Below are positions 27,201 to 38,399 of a DNA stretch of 64,000 nucleotides, piece after piece (the first letter of the stretch is position 1; every line of letters starts with the position of its first letter). The notes under the pieces are model-generated. The model was not told the origin of the DNA. It saw only the letters and a list, made by a program, of their open reading frames with translations, and made no database searches. Where the stretch lies: assembly GCA_030737835.1 (NCBI GenBank), contig CM060855.1, forward strand, positions 14,100,114 through 14,164,113, written 5' to 3'. Source of the DNA: Acorus gramineus. Lineage: Eukaryota; Streptophyta; Magnoliopsida; Acorales; Acoraceae. The position numbers and the translations under genes were made by a program.

Positions 27201-30200
27201 TATATTATTTGTTTTTCAAGTTCCATTTATATAGGAAGAGATTTGGTTGAGGTTAAGTCATAGTCAAACCTTATATCAAAGAGTGAACCATACTCTGATT
27301 AAGCCAAACCCAACCTGACCACTGGTTGTGTCAAATCAGAAGGTTGATCAAATTTGTTTTGTGGGGTGGTGGTGGTGGGTGGGTGGGTTGGGGGGGGGGG
27401 GGGTGTGTTGGGTTGAGTCTTGATATTTTTAAGGACTTAAAAGAAGGTAATAAAAGGTAATATTTCTTTGTATATCTTTTTAGGTTTCTATATAATGCTT
27501 TAATCGATCTCCCTGGGTGGAGGTACTAGAAGGCATGAAGGTAATTCACAATAAGGTGAATCCATAAATTAATAATGATATATTATATATGGTTATGTAC
27601 GGGTAATGTATATATTCGATTGGGGTTTAGTTCCCTAAACCTGAGGCAGCTAATTGACATAAAAAGAAAGAGGAGAGGCTATGCAGTTTCTGATTTTTTT
27701 TAGGAAAGATAGTACCATGACGACGGAGCTTGCTAGTAAGGCTAGCTAACATGGCATTAGGTAAAAGTTGAATTTAGAGATTTTAACCTACTGATAAGTG
27801 ATGTTTGAGTATTTTTTAAATTAGTTAATCTTTTCAATAGGCAAGTATCATTGATCAGCAGTTTGTTCCATCCTTTATACTAGAAAATAGGGTTATTGAC
27901 TCCATTGGGAAACGATGATATGCCCAAAACTTCTCTAATTCTTCATGTTCAGATCTGTGTCCTGCTGTCTTGCTTATTACTTGTCCTTTTTGGATTAGGT
28001 TTTGTAAAACAATACCTCTGTACTTTGATTAAACAAATTCCTTTTGTTTCACATGTCCATGCACTTTTTTTTTGTAAAGATGGTTATCTACTTTGCTTTT
28101 CATGTTCTCACAGTTGGTTATAATGCGCACTGTTGCTCTTTGAAAATATTATCTTTTAGCAATGGCTCTCTCAAGAGCATAGAAATCTGAAAATTGTTGT
28201 CTTTTTGGTAGAAAACCTCAAAGTTGATCACACCTATCTGGCGAGTTCTTATCATAGTGGAATCATTTCTGGATTTTCTCTGATTGCCCATAACCTGGTA
28301 GTGGCAGCATCATCAGAAAGCATGGTATGCACATATGCAATGAAAACATCAGCTTAAATGTTCAGTTTTTACACAATCTATGATGATATTTCTTCTCTTA
28401 TATTTATAGGTGAAGACAATTATAATTGGTCTTGGGGCAGGCCTCTTTCCCATGTTTCTGCATCTGTACTTGCCATTCTTGGACATTGAGGTATACTGCA
28501 GGGCATTGAGAGGAACATTTTGACATATGAGAAATGCTTTAAACACTTAACTCCATGTTAAATCATATTCCTAGGTGGTGGAGTTGGATCCTGTTATCTT
28601 GAATGTAGCAAAGGATTATTTCAGTTTCGTGGAGGACAGTTTGTTGAAGGCAAGTTGTCTTGTCAATTTTCATTATCTTATCTTGTTGGATAACTTGATT
28701 TCTTTTTATTTTCCATTGTATTCTTTCTTCTGAATAAAAGTGTTTAAATGGATCTGTTGATACATTAGTGATCTGGTAGTTATTGTATCCACTATTGAAA
28801 TAGTGAATTTTGGAATTCATAGATACATAGATTGAATATACAGTTTTTTTGCATGGTCTCATTATCTGGGTTTCTCATCTCACTCCAACTGAATGAATCA
28901 AGACAGTGGTCTATGGCTACAATAGTACAAAGAGAAATCTGGTGTGATGACATGTATAGGATGTATTAATTTCACGGATGGTTGAATCATTATAGAACAC
29001 TATGGTTGTCGTGCTGTTTGATCATTGGACTACTTTGTGTGATCAGAATATGAAGTGGATTGGGTCTTCAAGCCAATCTGTTATTTATTTATTCTTGAGC
29101 AAAGGTGGGAGGACACCACCTGGACCTAGGTTTTGGTAAATCAGAGGTATAGTGCTGGAGGAGTTGAACAAACATCCAAACTACTGTGAGAAATAAAATA
29201 GAAAAATAAGAGAGATGACCTACAAGACTTCACAATGCGCACACACTGAATTCCACTAATCCTTTTGTATGATCATAAACAATTTCCCTTGCTGCCCCCC
29301 AACTCATCCAGACATACAAGTGAAACTGAATCAGCCCTAGAATGAATTTCCCCCAATTGCCAAGGAAAGAAGAGGTGCTATAGCACATGTTCTCCATATG
29401 GGCTGGCCTTCTTTTGAAATCTTCTTGTTACTTGATATCCAAATCAACAAACATACGGATGGCATTGGGATGAATTTAAAAAGTTCATCCTTCTTGCTTC
29501 TTACCTTTTCCTCATCCTCCTAAAACTATTCTCGCATTTGCTACAAGCCCTCTTCTGCATCCTCCTAAACCCATCAGATAAATGTTACATCTGTACTGCT
29601 TAGTTTGATAGCCTGAGGACTTCAACTGATGTAATCTTTTGAAACCATGATCCTGGTATAGTACAGTACTCGTTAGAATGAGGTGGATTTTTTTCAAGTA
29701 ACTTAGTATTAAAAGTCATTTTTGCAGATGTGTACATGTATGCTTATGCCGTTATTCTATAAGCAGTCTCTCTGTTAGATTAGAGTATCAAAAACTCAAT
29801 GAATGTGATCTTGAGACCTTATGTAAGTCGTAAACTAGAGGCATGAAAATGTTAGGTTTACCATTTAGATGTAAATTGTGGTAATGAGCCCAAACCAAAA
29901 GTTCCCTATCCACATGATTAATCATATAGATAGAATGGTGAACTTTAGTTGTAGGATCCTAAAAGAGATACCTTATTAGACAATGCCGCACAGTTCTTGT
30001 AATGATAAACTTGTTCCTGAAATTGCATTCATTTGTATGAATATCCAACTAGCTTGTTTTGCGAGTTCAGTTGTCTTGCGTAGGACAGGAGGTGAGTGGA
30101 CTTGATTCTCATATGTAGTTTTGAAGAATTATATTATGTAGTCATGCATATGATCTCTTATTTTGTGAAATATGAACTGCTAATTTCATTATATACTTGT

Positions 30201-31537
30201 GAGCATGCTTCCTTGATGTATTGCATCTTTGTGATGATTATAATTCATATGTTGGATTTGTGCATGCTCTATTTTGTGATTTTGAAGACATGTTAGTTCA
30301 TGGAAGATTTTCATTTTCAATAGTAAAAGCTGCAAACTCTTATTCTCAGTGCTAATGTAAACTTTGTATTTAATTCAGTACATGTTAAGCTTCTGTATGG
30401 TTGTCTGGCATGAACCTTAAATCATGTGCATGCAGCTGTTATGCTGTAGACCATAAATAATGTCACCGAAATCAGGAATCTGATTTGATCAAAGAACATA
30501 AATAAAGGGAAAAAATGGAATGGACCAACTAAATTTACAAAAACAGTCTATTGCTTTGCTATATTTCAGCAAGCCCTGTTTTTTTTGTATATATTTATGG
30601 AAATGACTGGATTAGTCAATATAATCAATTGTCCTTTCTCATATGTTTTGTGAGTTTCCACTTATTGTAGATGTCACATACCACAGGTATATCTGAATTC
30701 TTTATTTGTAGTGATTGTTTTAATAATTTCAAATTGGATGTTGCAGGTACATATCACAGATGGAATTCAGTTTGTGAAGGAGAAATCAAGCATTGGGGAA
30801 GACCAAGGGACCTCTTCTGTTCAATTTCTGGCTGAAGGAAAGGGGAACAATGGAATGAAAATAATCATTGTGGATGCAGACTCAGCTGATTCAAGGTGAA
30901 CAAATTACATTATGATCATTTTCGTCGCTTTCTTTCCTATTAGTATAAAAGCCGATGTTAGTAACTATTTTCTCACTCAGGATATTTTCTTACCTGCAGT
31001 TCTGGCTTGACTTGCCCTCCAGCAGACTTTTTGGAGGAGTTTTTCCTTGTCACAGTGAAGAAGTTTCTTTCAGGAGGTGGTCTCTTTGTGATTAATTTGG
31101 TAGCTAGATCCCCTTCAATCAGGGAGATGGTAATATCAAAGTTGAAAACGGTGAGATTTTAAAAACGGGCTTATATATCCGTAATCTGGTGACTATATAT
31201 GTATTGTTTTATGAATTTTTTTAAGGAAAATGTGTCCCAATTTTATCAATTGGTAACATCAGAAATGTCCTCATCACAAAAGCTTACAGTAGTAAAGATA
31301 ATTTTTGATGGATAATTCTAACAAGTTACTGAATCGCAGGTCTTTAACAGCCTTTTCTCTCTGGAGCTTGAAGAAGATGTCAATATGGTTCTCTTTGCTC
31401 TCCCTGTGGAGTCGAGTATTGAGACAAGTCATTTACCCGAAGCGATGGGTCGACTTCAGGGGCTGTTGAAGTTTACCCAACATGAGGGAGGACATGACAT
31501 CATTGAGACAGTGAAAAAGATCAAATGTTTGAAGTAA
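15297..31537 (+). CDS. METTL13: METTL13-type dual-domain methyltransferase (eEF1A lysine and N-terminal methyltransferase family)
   Basis: Sixteen exons: 15297-15683, 16713-16814, 16953-17019, 17472-17653, 17746-18003, 19114-19197, 19295-19342, 19475-19530, 20649-20697, 24649-24919, 28212-28324, 28410-28490, 28575-28649, 30747-30895, 31000-31150, 31340-31537. They join to 756 codons with every phase consistent. The N-terminal Rossmann domain has the SAM motif LVPGCGSSRVSEYLYDEG (73-90) and DVVLDKGGLDALM. The C-terminal spermidine-synthase-like domain has IIIGLGAG (543-550), VELDP (568-572) and IIIVDADSADS. A charged linker (about 480-500) separates them. In humans METTL13 dimethylates eEF1A Lys55 with the first domain and trimethylates its N-terminus with the second; the same role in plants is inferred. 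All introns are GT-AG except the one after 28649, which starts GC. Introns of 4.0 and 3.3 kb are swollen by transposons. Confidence 0.95.
17150..17380. mobile_element. possible 231-bp Tourist-like MITE in METTL13 intron 3
   Basis: A segment starting GGGTGCGTTTGAAAAC and ending TGCAAACCC is flanked by TTA on both sides (17,147-17,149 and 17,381-17,383), as expected for PIF/Harbinger elements. The terminal inverted repeat is poor beyond the first few bases, so this is tentative. Confidence 0.4.
18272..18632 (-). mobile_element. 5'-truncated LINE 3' end, antisense, in METTL13 intron 5
   Basis: The plus strand has a T-run (18,272-18,286) followed by GATCGAAAGGGTTGGCTCTC, the reverse of a plant LINE 3' terminus with its A-tail. 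The flanks carry a direct repeat AGAAAATTG (18,263-18,271 and 18,633-18,641, continuing into T's), fitting a target-site duplication. The body shows no intact domain. The remaining intron up to 19,113 holds nothing else I recognise. Confidence 0.7.
21374..22221. mobile_element. 848-bp nonautonomous hAT-like element in METTL13 intron 9
   Basis: Terminal inverted repeats CATAGTTGTCTGGG / CCCAGACAACTATG bound the element. It is flanked by 8-bp duplications GGTAGAGC (21,366-21,373) and GGTAGAAC (22,222-22,229), differing at one base. Eight-bp duplications and CA...TG ends fit the hAT superfamily. Subterminal regions are rich in GCCTAGGCGG-type motifs in both orientations. No transposase frame is present. 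Confidence 0.85.
22340..24160 (-). mobile_element. antisense LINE remnant interrupted by a MULE
   Basis: On the minus strand the order is: SLGNEVEIRFLKDKWL with SLFPNIYYVALDE (about 24,150-23,970), WTPRLQRNLDDLES across the later insertion (from about 23,960 to 23,160), and KVRCYMWNLTLDKVLTKTNW with CDLCGRDEKQ (about 22,950-22,800). An A-rich 3' end lies near 22,340. These are the successive blocks of a plant LINE zf-RVT region. Frameshifts are present and no RT domain remains. Confidence 0.75.
23207..23944. mobile_element. 738-bp nonautonomous Mutator-like element (possible Pack-MULE)
   Basis: Inverted ends GGTGGCTCTATTTGCACCCC / GGGGCGCAAATAGAGCCACC are flanked by a perfect 10-bp direct repeat ATTATAGAAT (23,197-23,206 and 23,945-23,954). 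A 9-11 bp duplication is diagnostic of Mutator-like elements. The interior is GC-rich with GCCGCC/CACCACCG stretches unlike the surrounding intron, which suggests captured gene sequence. No transposase is seen. The element sits inside a LINE remnant. Confidence 0.88.
25252..25314 (+). pseudogene. LINE fragment (zf-RVT N-terminal block)
   Basis: The plus strand reads WKVGNGEKVMFWEGIWVKF, the conserved W.vGnG..i.FW.d.W block just before the LINE zf-RVT domain. Only this block is recognisable, in METTL13 intron 10. Confidence 0.6.
25800..26297. mobile_element. GGCCCG-rich transposon remnant in METTL13 intron 10
   Basis: Two clusters of GGGCCC/GGCCCG motifs in mixed orientation (25,804-25,895 and 26,172-26,281) enclose an AT-rich core. 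The right end reads GGGCCGGGCCCCCGTTGCCGATGTCTAG, written here only for its motifs; GATGTC next to GGCCCG is typical of plant hAT MITEs. The left terminus seems lost and no duplication was found. Confidence 0.5.
27361..27408 (+). repeat. G-rich low-complexity tract
   Basis: GGTGGTGGTGGGTGGGTGGG followed by a run of G. It is a strong candidate for a G-quadruplex in the coding strand of METTL13 intron 10. The rest of this 24,920-28,211 intron has no other recognisable feature. Confidence 0.6.
28650..30746 (+). other. METTL13 intron 13 with GC donor
   Basis: The donor is AAG|GCAAGT and the acceptor TTGCAG|GT. GC-AG introns are processed by the major spliceosome and normally keep a near-perfect donor context, as here. 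The segment about 29,085-29,500 looks like an antisense LINE 3' region (AATAAATAAATAA tail on the minus strand), but no domain is certain. Confidence 0.85.
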
Positions 31538-33036
31538 AAATAGGGAAGACTCTTGGATCAAGTTTTCAACAATGGGTGGCCTTCCATGTGTACGGTCATC
31601 TGTTATTGCTACTGTCCCACCCTTTGGTGAGGTACTACTTCGCATCTGTTGATTGTCTTACTCAAATAGTTGTTAGATTATAAAGCTATATGCTATTATT
31701 GTTAGATTATAAAGCTATTGATAAATTATCAATGAATGCTTGTCATTGTTGCATAGTTTTGTTTTGTGTAAAGACTAGTAACTTGCATTGAAATTGAGCC
31801 TCTCTTGCATAGCCTCGTATGGTTTCCATTTTCTTTCATTTGATTAGTCGAGAGATTTTGGGATTACATATTTGAGATAATAGCACTTTATCTTTCAAGT
31901 TACAAAGAATTACTTTTTACTCTTGGCATAAAAAGTTTTACCGTGTGACATTGAGTTATTTGGCCCCATAGCTATATTGGGTAGATAATAATTCATGAAA
32001 AATAAACAAATTTTTGTTTGGTTATCTTTTCTGTTATTCTCATTGGAAAACGTAAAATAACATTTTATTCTTTGGTTTATCTTAGATAAAGTGACGATAA
32101 GTAATTGATAAAAGATGGATTATAGTTTATGACTTTTTAAATGACATTATACTCGTTACATAGTTTGGGAATAAGTGTGAGAGGTGTGTGTGATATGATC
32201 TATTACATGTATTTTGTGAGATTGTTAAGTGAGATAATTTTTTTAAAATGACATAAAGTAAAATTTTTATTCATTGGTAAACAATGTAGTACCCCCTTAA
32301 ATAGTTATTTGATCTATTCCTAGCTTATATAGGCATACCGAGGTTTATTCTCCTAAAGCAAATGTTTTTTTCCCATTATTCTCTGTTCTCCCTTGGGGGA
32401 TTTGGATTGATTTTTCTATATACTAGATTAAGAAATATGAAAAATATATGCATTTTGTCAATTTTTTTTTTGGTATGGATCTTAAAAAAGGATAAGAGCA
32501 TGACAGGATTTCAAAAATGACTGCTGGAATTTAGCAACTGCATGAACAAATTCTAATATCTAATTAGTTTATTTTATCATGGCTGAGATTGCATGAAAAT
32601 AATAAAGAAATATTTTAAAAATTTAATGAACCTCGTGACCTATTCGAATGAGTTTGAATTTTTTTTTTTTTTGGAGTGAACAAGTGAAACAAAATCATCT
32701 CTAATGAAAAATTGTTCATCTTAATTATAACTTTGTTTGCTCTTACATGGATTATCTAGGTCATCAAGACCGAAGATCTCATCTAATTCAACCAATGATA
32801 ATAATCTCATAAAACAAAATAATTAAATAAATACTGAGGTGACGCACCCCATATTACACCAGGTTGGTCCAATGCAGTACAAAAAATAAAAAAATAAAAT
32901 ACAAAATCAAAACCTTAATTGGATCAACGCACATGCTGAACAAGAAAACTGAAACCACAAAAATTCCTATAACCCCCCATCCATTATTTAAACCTTTTCT
33001 TGTCTTTCACCAGTAGAAAGAGACCTCACTTCCTCA
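31538..33036. other. convergent intergenic region (METTL13 and USP 3' flanks)
   Basis: Both genes end toward this region, so it holds their 3' untranslated regions. It is AT-rich, with no gene, RNA or bounded repeat recognised. Confidence 0.6.
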
Positions 33037-34462
33037 TTATTTCTTGGCCTTCATCTTGGGCTTCTTCGCAATCAAAACACTACAATGTGCATGGTGTGCA
33101 CAGTAGTCACTCACACTGCCCAGAATAGCCCTACAGAATAAGAGATGGATGGATTCAGAGCTTGTTAGTTATTAGTTAGACTTGAAGTCTCACCCACAGC
33201 ACAAAAGTGTACATTATTGTTGGGGACCTGGGATGGACTTGGTTTACCTCTTGAGTTTACCATAACCATGGCTTCCGACGACCAAAATGTCGGCGTGGTG
33301 CCTCTCGACCGCATCGCAGAGGACATTCCTGGGATCTCCCTCGACGATCTCCACGTCATAGTCGGTGATCTTCAGCAACAATGACAAAATAAAAATGTTT
33401 GTTTTTATAATTACCTTGAAAATCTACTAGGATAGATGAAAGAAGAGCAATCTTTGAAGAAGAAAAAAAAAAACTCCCTCAATTTGTTTTGGTCTTTTGG
33501 TATCCAAATCCATTATTAGTACTTGTGGCCCTTGAACATGATTATTTCGGTCATAGCGTGCTATGCCATGGCCTTAATCATAGCCTTTGTTTTCTGTTTT
33601 TTTTTTTTCGTTGGGAGACCTATAGATGTAACTCAAGTTTCGTCTTGGGCTGAAGACATAATTTGAAGTGAAGCAATAACTTAAAGTGATGCATTCAATC
33701 GGATTGTTTTGACCTGAAAAGAATTAACTTTAAATTATATGGATTATTTGATTTGTAAAAAGCAAGTTGATGCTCAATCTCTTTTTGCAATCCTATTTTC
33801 AGTCACCACATATATTTGATTGTCTAGCATAATACATATATATGTTAATATATACTCTATTATAAAAAATGTAAGATATACTTGGACAAAAATCAAAATG
33901 TGTGCGACATTTTTTCAAATGAGGATAAAAAGAAGAATGAAGAATGAGATTAAGTAGTGTGTTTTATAAAAAGAAAAGAAAGGAACCAATGAAGAAGAAG
34001 AAGAAGAAGAAGAAGAAGAGGGGCATACAGATCTCTTAAGGCAAAGTTCCCTAGCCCTTTCATGGACGGCCGCCGCATGTTTCCTCTGATCTTTATCCAC
34101 CAGCGACATCACATCCGCCACGCCTGTTAATTATTTGTTTCATTCATTCATTCATTCATCCCCATTTCGACAATGTTAGCTAAAACTCAGCAGTACTACT
34201 ACAACAAAACAAGCCTTACATACAGCACTTCTAGCACAACAAAAGCTAGCTAGACAGATGTAGCATGGTTTTTACCAGGGCCAGAAATGCGGAGTACGGA
34301 GTGGGCGGGGACCTTGACATGGATGAATACGACCCTGAAATTGGAGGCGGGGACGAGGAGGTGGTCGAGGGTCCATTCGAGGGAGTACGTGCTCTCCTTG
34401 TTGTCGTCGATCCCAATTATGATCACTCCCTTGTCCCTCGACAACGATGCGTCCATTGCCAT
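33037..34462 (-). CDS. universal stress protein A-like protein
   Basis: Four exons in coding order: 34462-34276, 34123-34029, 33369-33248, 33130-33037, joining to 165 codons. This is one whole USP domain. It opens VIIIGIDDNKES (beta-1), contains VEGDPRNVLCDAVERHHADI and ends with the nucleotide-binding motif G126-S-H-G129-(9x)-G139-S140, an exact G-2x-G-9x-G-S/T match, so ATP binding is likely. The C-terminus is short and lysine-rich (KKPKMKAKK). Plant proteins of this class are small cytosolic dimers linked to stress responses; the specific role is unknown. The start chosen is the ATG in CCATGGC context; an in-frame ATG nine codons upstream (34489) is less likely. The gene is convergent with METTL13. 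Confidence 0.93.
33991..34019 (+). repeat. (GAA)n microsatellite in USP intron 2
   Basis: About nine GAA/AAG repeats, lying 10 bp beyond the exon 2 donor of the stress-protein gene. On the transcribed strand this is a (TTC)n pyrimidine tract. Confidence 0.9.
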
Positions 34463-35223
34463 GGCTAGAGAAACTACTCGCAAATCCAAAGAAGAAGATC
34501 CCTTCCTTTTCTTTGATTTGTAAAGGAAGAGGAGAGGGTTGTATTTGAAGGTGGTTTTATTTGTGGAATTTTGGTTGCAGAGAATCAGGAGAACCGGCCG
34601 TTTAGTTGTTTGGATGTGAGGATTTTCAGGTGTTGCTTTTGCCTATTTTTTAAAGTTTCCTTTGATTTTAACCAACCGTTTTGGTCTTTGGCACTTCTTT
34701 TCCTTTGAATGTTGTTCAACCATACATGATGTATTATTGACTTGTTTTGGTTTCTTCACAGCCATGACTAAACATAGAAGACAAATTTGCATGCTTCATC
34801 ATGTTGTATTTCAATGATGTGCAAACTCTAAACAAATAAGGCGCATGCATTGAATCCATGTTGTTGGGAAAATGTTACACTGGTCATTAGTGCACACTTC
34901 TGAACCGTTTTGAATTTTTTAACTATATATATTTGTTTAATAAAATACATAATTATACAAAAAATGAAATGTGTATTAGGAATGAATGAAAATGCATATT
35001 TAAATTTTTTTTTTCTTAATTGCTACTGTTAATTAATACTGAGCGTATCAGTGATATACTGATATTGTTAATAATAGCTGATATTAATTATGAATCATGA
35101 TGATTGATGAAGACATTACATCATTTCCAAACAATAGAGCCCTCTAATTGTTGGAGATACAATCTGAGGTGTTCGATAATCTTTGCAACCATCCTCCGAA
35201 TTGTTTGGTCATGCAATCCCTAA

Positions 35224-35708
35224 GGTCTGGTTAAGGGGTTAGGATAAGGAAATAAGGGATTAGAATAAAGGAATAATTGGATTAAATTATATGTTATGGC
35301 ATAAAAGATGGATAATTGTGCGTATTTTGAGAAAAAAAGTGGGATATTTTGTTCTAAGTAAAATGTGGAATAGACTTTATCCCCATTTTTTAATCTCATT
35401 TTGTAAAACATGGACAACATTTATGACTGTCCTTCCAAAAAAAACAAAAAAAAACTTCATAAAATCAAAACCAACAATATTAATGCTCCTTTAATAGAAA
35501 TGGTAGCTTTGGTATTTTTAAATTTTTTTTGAAGTTATCCCATATTTTACATCATGTGATTCAAATGCAAAGTTAAGGATAAGAACACAAAAAAATAGGG
35601 ATAACAAAATGCATTACCAAATGTAAATATGGATAAAAATAATGGCTTTTTATCCTTATAAATTAGGTTAACTTATCTTAAATATTTATCCTTTTATCAA
35701 ATTAGGCC
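35224..35708. mobile_element. possible 485-bp Tourist-like MITE
   Basis: Imperfect inverted ends (GGTCTGGTTAAGGGGTTAGG against the reverse complement of the right end, GGCCTAATTTGATAAAAGG) are flanked by TAA on both sides (35,221-35,223 and 35,709-35,711). Inner subterminal ATAAGGATAA-like motifs also mirror each other. No transposase is present. Confidence 0.5.
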
Positions 35709-36474
35709 TAAGAGTGTCTCACACTCTGCATGATGGGATCGGGTTAAGTCTAATAAGCTGAACAATTAGATTATCCAACGTGTTCGTAACTATCCGATCT
35801 TATAATTTTAAGATACACATTAATTGAATCCTAAAAAGAAGGTTTATAATTTAATTGCATTCTAAGTTTAGTTTTGAAATCTTAAAAAATATCTCAATCA
35901 TAATAAAATTATAAAATCAGATAATTATAAACACGTTGGAGAATCAAATTGTTCGACGCTCGTTGGAACTCATCCGATTCCTTGTGTAATATGCCCCAAT
36001 ACGTAGGTTTGTTTGTCTAAGTGGTGTGGACCCAAGATTTTCTCTAGTGGGCTCAAAGAAATTACTCGAAATATAATTGATGTATGATATTTGGAAAGAA
36101 ACTATTGCAGAGTTTGACCTCAAATCTTTCTTACCATATTTATGAGAATTTATAATTAAAATATTTAATCTCTTTGGTTAGAGTCATAATAATCATTTTT
36201 AATAATGAAAGGTGAATTTAGGATTTTTAAGATCTTATATAGGATTTTTAATCTTATATAGGATTTTTATGATTTTCATTAAGTTGTTTTCTCATTTTTA
36301 GCGGTTCAATAATTGTTTCTTTTACTGTTTTAACAGAGTATTTAATTCAATAATTATGCCATTAAAAATATGTATAAGAGAGTAAGTCATTGGTATATGT
36401 GACATGTAAAGATGTAATTCAATTTTGTATAAATCAACTTTATGAACAAACAAAATTAATTTCTTTTTAATGTT

Positions 36475-37283
36475 GGGTATTTGTGAACTCGCATTTATTA
36501 CTAACTTTTTTAAGACAATCCAACAAATCTAATCATGATATGAATAAATAAATTAAAATATTTTTTAAAATACCAACAATACCCCTAATAAATTCACACT
36601 TGTTTTCTGCTTCCCTCCCACACCTAAATTTTTTCTCTCCTGTCTTACAAAAATTTCATCCAAAAATATAAAAAATATGCATCTTCTTTCATTTTTGTTC
36701 TTATCTCATATCTCATATGATTGTGATACTTGTTTTAGTGTTTGTGTGAATATATTTTTTGTGCGATATATAAGGTAATTTATTTTTATTTTTTGTGTGA
36801 TTTAAACTTTTATTTTAAATATTTTATATACACATCCATTCTTTATTTGTTTTTTTTTATCATTTGAATTTATTTCAATATATTATGAATAAGTGGTCTT
36901 GTATACTTCTGGCTCTGATCGGTGCTTCACATCAAATTGGTGTAAGTGGATTCGTGATAAATGAAAAAAGAGATGTGCTTTGTAATTTTGTTTATAGAGC
37001 AGATGCTGAAGTTTAACTTTTATGTCTTTCATTATAGTGTGTTGATATCGTAGACTGTGCATTGAAAAACGTACTAATCAAAATTAAATTATAAAAAAAC
37101 ATATGTAAAAATAATGTTGATTTTATAAAAAATAGTATGGGAGGGAAGAAGAAAAAAATGTGGTGAATTTATTAGGGATATTGTTGGTATTTTTAATTTT
37201 TATTTTATTTTATTAATTTGTAATATAATTAAATTTTTTGGGTTGCCTAAAAAGTTAATAATAAATGTAAGTTAACAAAACCC
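36475..37283. mobile_element. 809-bp long-TIR nonautonomous DNA transposon
   Basis: The ends read GGGTATTTGTGAACTCGC and, reversed from the right, GGGTTTTGTTAACTTAC. The inverted similarity continues for about 150 bp, including TACCAACAATACCCCTAATA on the left and its near-exact complement on the right (about 37,170-37,190). The flanks carry an 8-bp direct repeat TTAATGTT (36,467-36,474 and 37,284-37,291). Long inverted termini suggest a Mutator-like element, although 9 bp would be usual. Confidence 0.8.
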
Positions 37284-37861
37284 TTAATGTTTCTTCTTAT
37301 GGATTCAAGTAGTTTATGTGATTTTGAGATAAATCGGATCCCACTATTGTTTCATATTGCATTGGATGATGTTAGAACCAGGATTCACGTGGCTTCGATG
37401 ACATATAACCTTGTGGGAATGACGATGATTGTGTGGCGCATAAGCTGTTTTGATTGTTACGACAGAGCATCACGAACAACTTTGGGAAGAGTTTCGTCAT
37501 CAAAAGGACAAGCTCTGCAGGAAAAGATTACTGGCATGTCTTTACATATGCAAAAAAACATGTGCACTCTATTACGTTTAAAGACATAATGAAAATTAGA
37601 TATATAAACCATGTGGCTAAAGTCTAAAAAGAAACCATACATACACATGGAAAAAATTTCCGAACATATATTCTTGCTTGTTGTAGATTGATAAATTAAA
37701 GATGAATCTGCTTTTAATCCTGCAATCACTCAGAGAGGAAGCTTCAACGCACCTTCATATCATTAAAACCCCCACCTTCTCCGCAACTTCGCTATCAAAA
37801 ATTCCTCAACTTTTCTTTCCCTCTCTTTCCATTTAAACGAGCCACACTATACACTATATAA

Positions 37862-38353
37862 ATGGCAAACCTTCTCCACCTCAAAACATCCCCATTAAAA
37901 CAAAAAAAACAGACAACAATGGAGACCACCACCACCAACGTTTCCAAACTCCGACAAGTCTTCGACTACCTCGACAAGAACCGCGACGGGAAGATCTCCG
38001 TGGACGAGCTCGTCGCGCTCTACAAGGCGATGGGCGAGGAGGAGGACTCGGCCGAGAAGGAGGCGAGGGCGGCGATGAAATGCATCGACTTGGACTGCGA
38101 CGGCCTCTTAGACTACGAGAGATTCGTGTCGCTGATGATGGAGGGTGATGATGCGGACCTGAGGGTGGCTTTCGAGGCGTTCGAGCTCGTGAAGGGGTCC
38201 GGCTGCATAACGCCCGACAGTCTGCGGCGCGCGTTGCAGCGACTCGGGGACGTGAAGACGCATGAGGAGTGCGCGGCGATGATACGGGCGTTTGATGTTG
38301 ATGGCAATGGAGTCCTTGATTTTCATGAGTTTCGGAGGATGATGAGCTCTTGA
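37862..38353 (+). CDS. calmodulin-like EF-hand protein (CML), copy 2
   Basis: Intronless, 163 residues from the first ATG. EF-hand 1 (loop 38-49, DKNRDGKISVDE) and EF-hand 4 (145-156, DVDGNGVLDFHE) are complete. EF-hand 2 (76-87, DLDCDGLLDYER) has Arg at position 12. EF-hand 3 (about 108-119) lacks the acidic ligands. The C-terminal block LGDVKTHEEC matches copy 1 at 13,213, and the two share the whole layout. The likely role is a calcium sensor in stress signalling. The start is uncertain: a TATA-like sequence overlaps the first ATG, and Met20 at 37,919 lies in the context ACAACAATGG, which would give 144 residues. The basic N-terminus resembles copy 1 and argues for Met1. GC-rich codon use contrasts with the AT-rich flanks. 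Confidence 0.92.
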   Translation: MANLLHLKTSPLKQKKQTTMETTTTNVSKLRQVFDYLDKNRDGKISVDELVALYKAMGEEEDSAEKEARAAMKCIDLDCDGLLDYERFVSLMMEGDDADLRVAFEAFELVKGSGCITPDSLRRALQRLGDVKTHEECAAMIRAFDVDGNGVLDFHEFRRMMSS

Positions 38354-38399
38354 TGCATGTGTTTGTTTTGTTGGTCTTGTGGTGGTTAATGTTTGTGTG

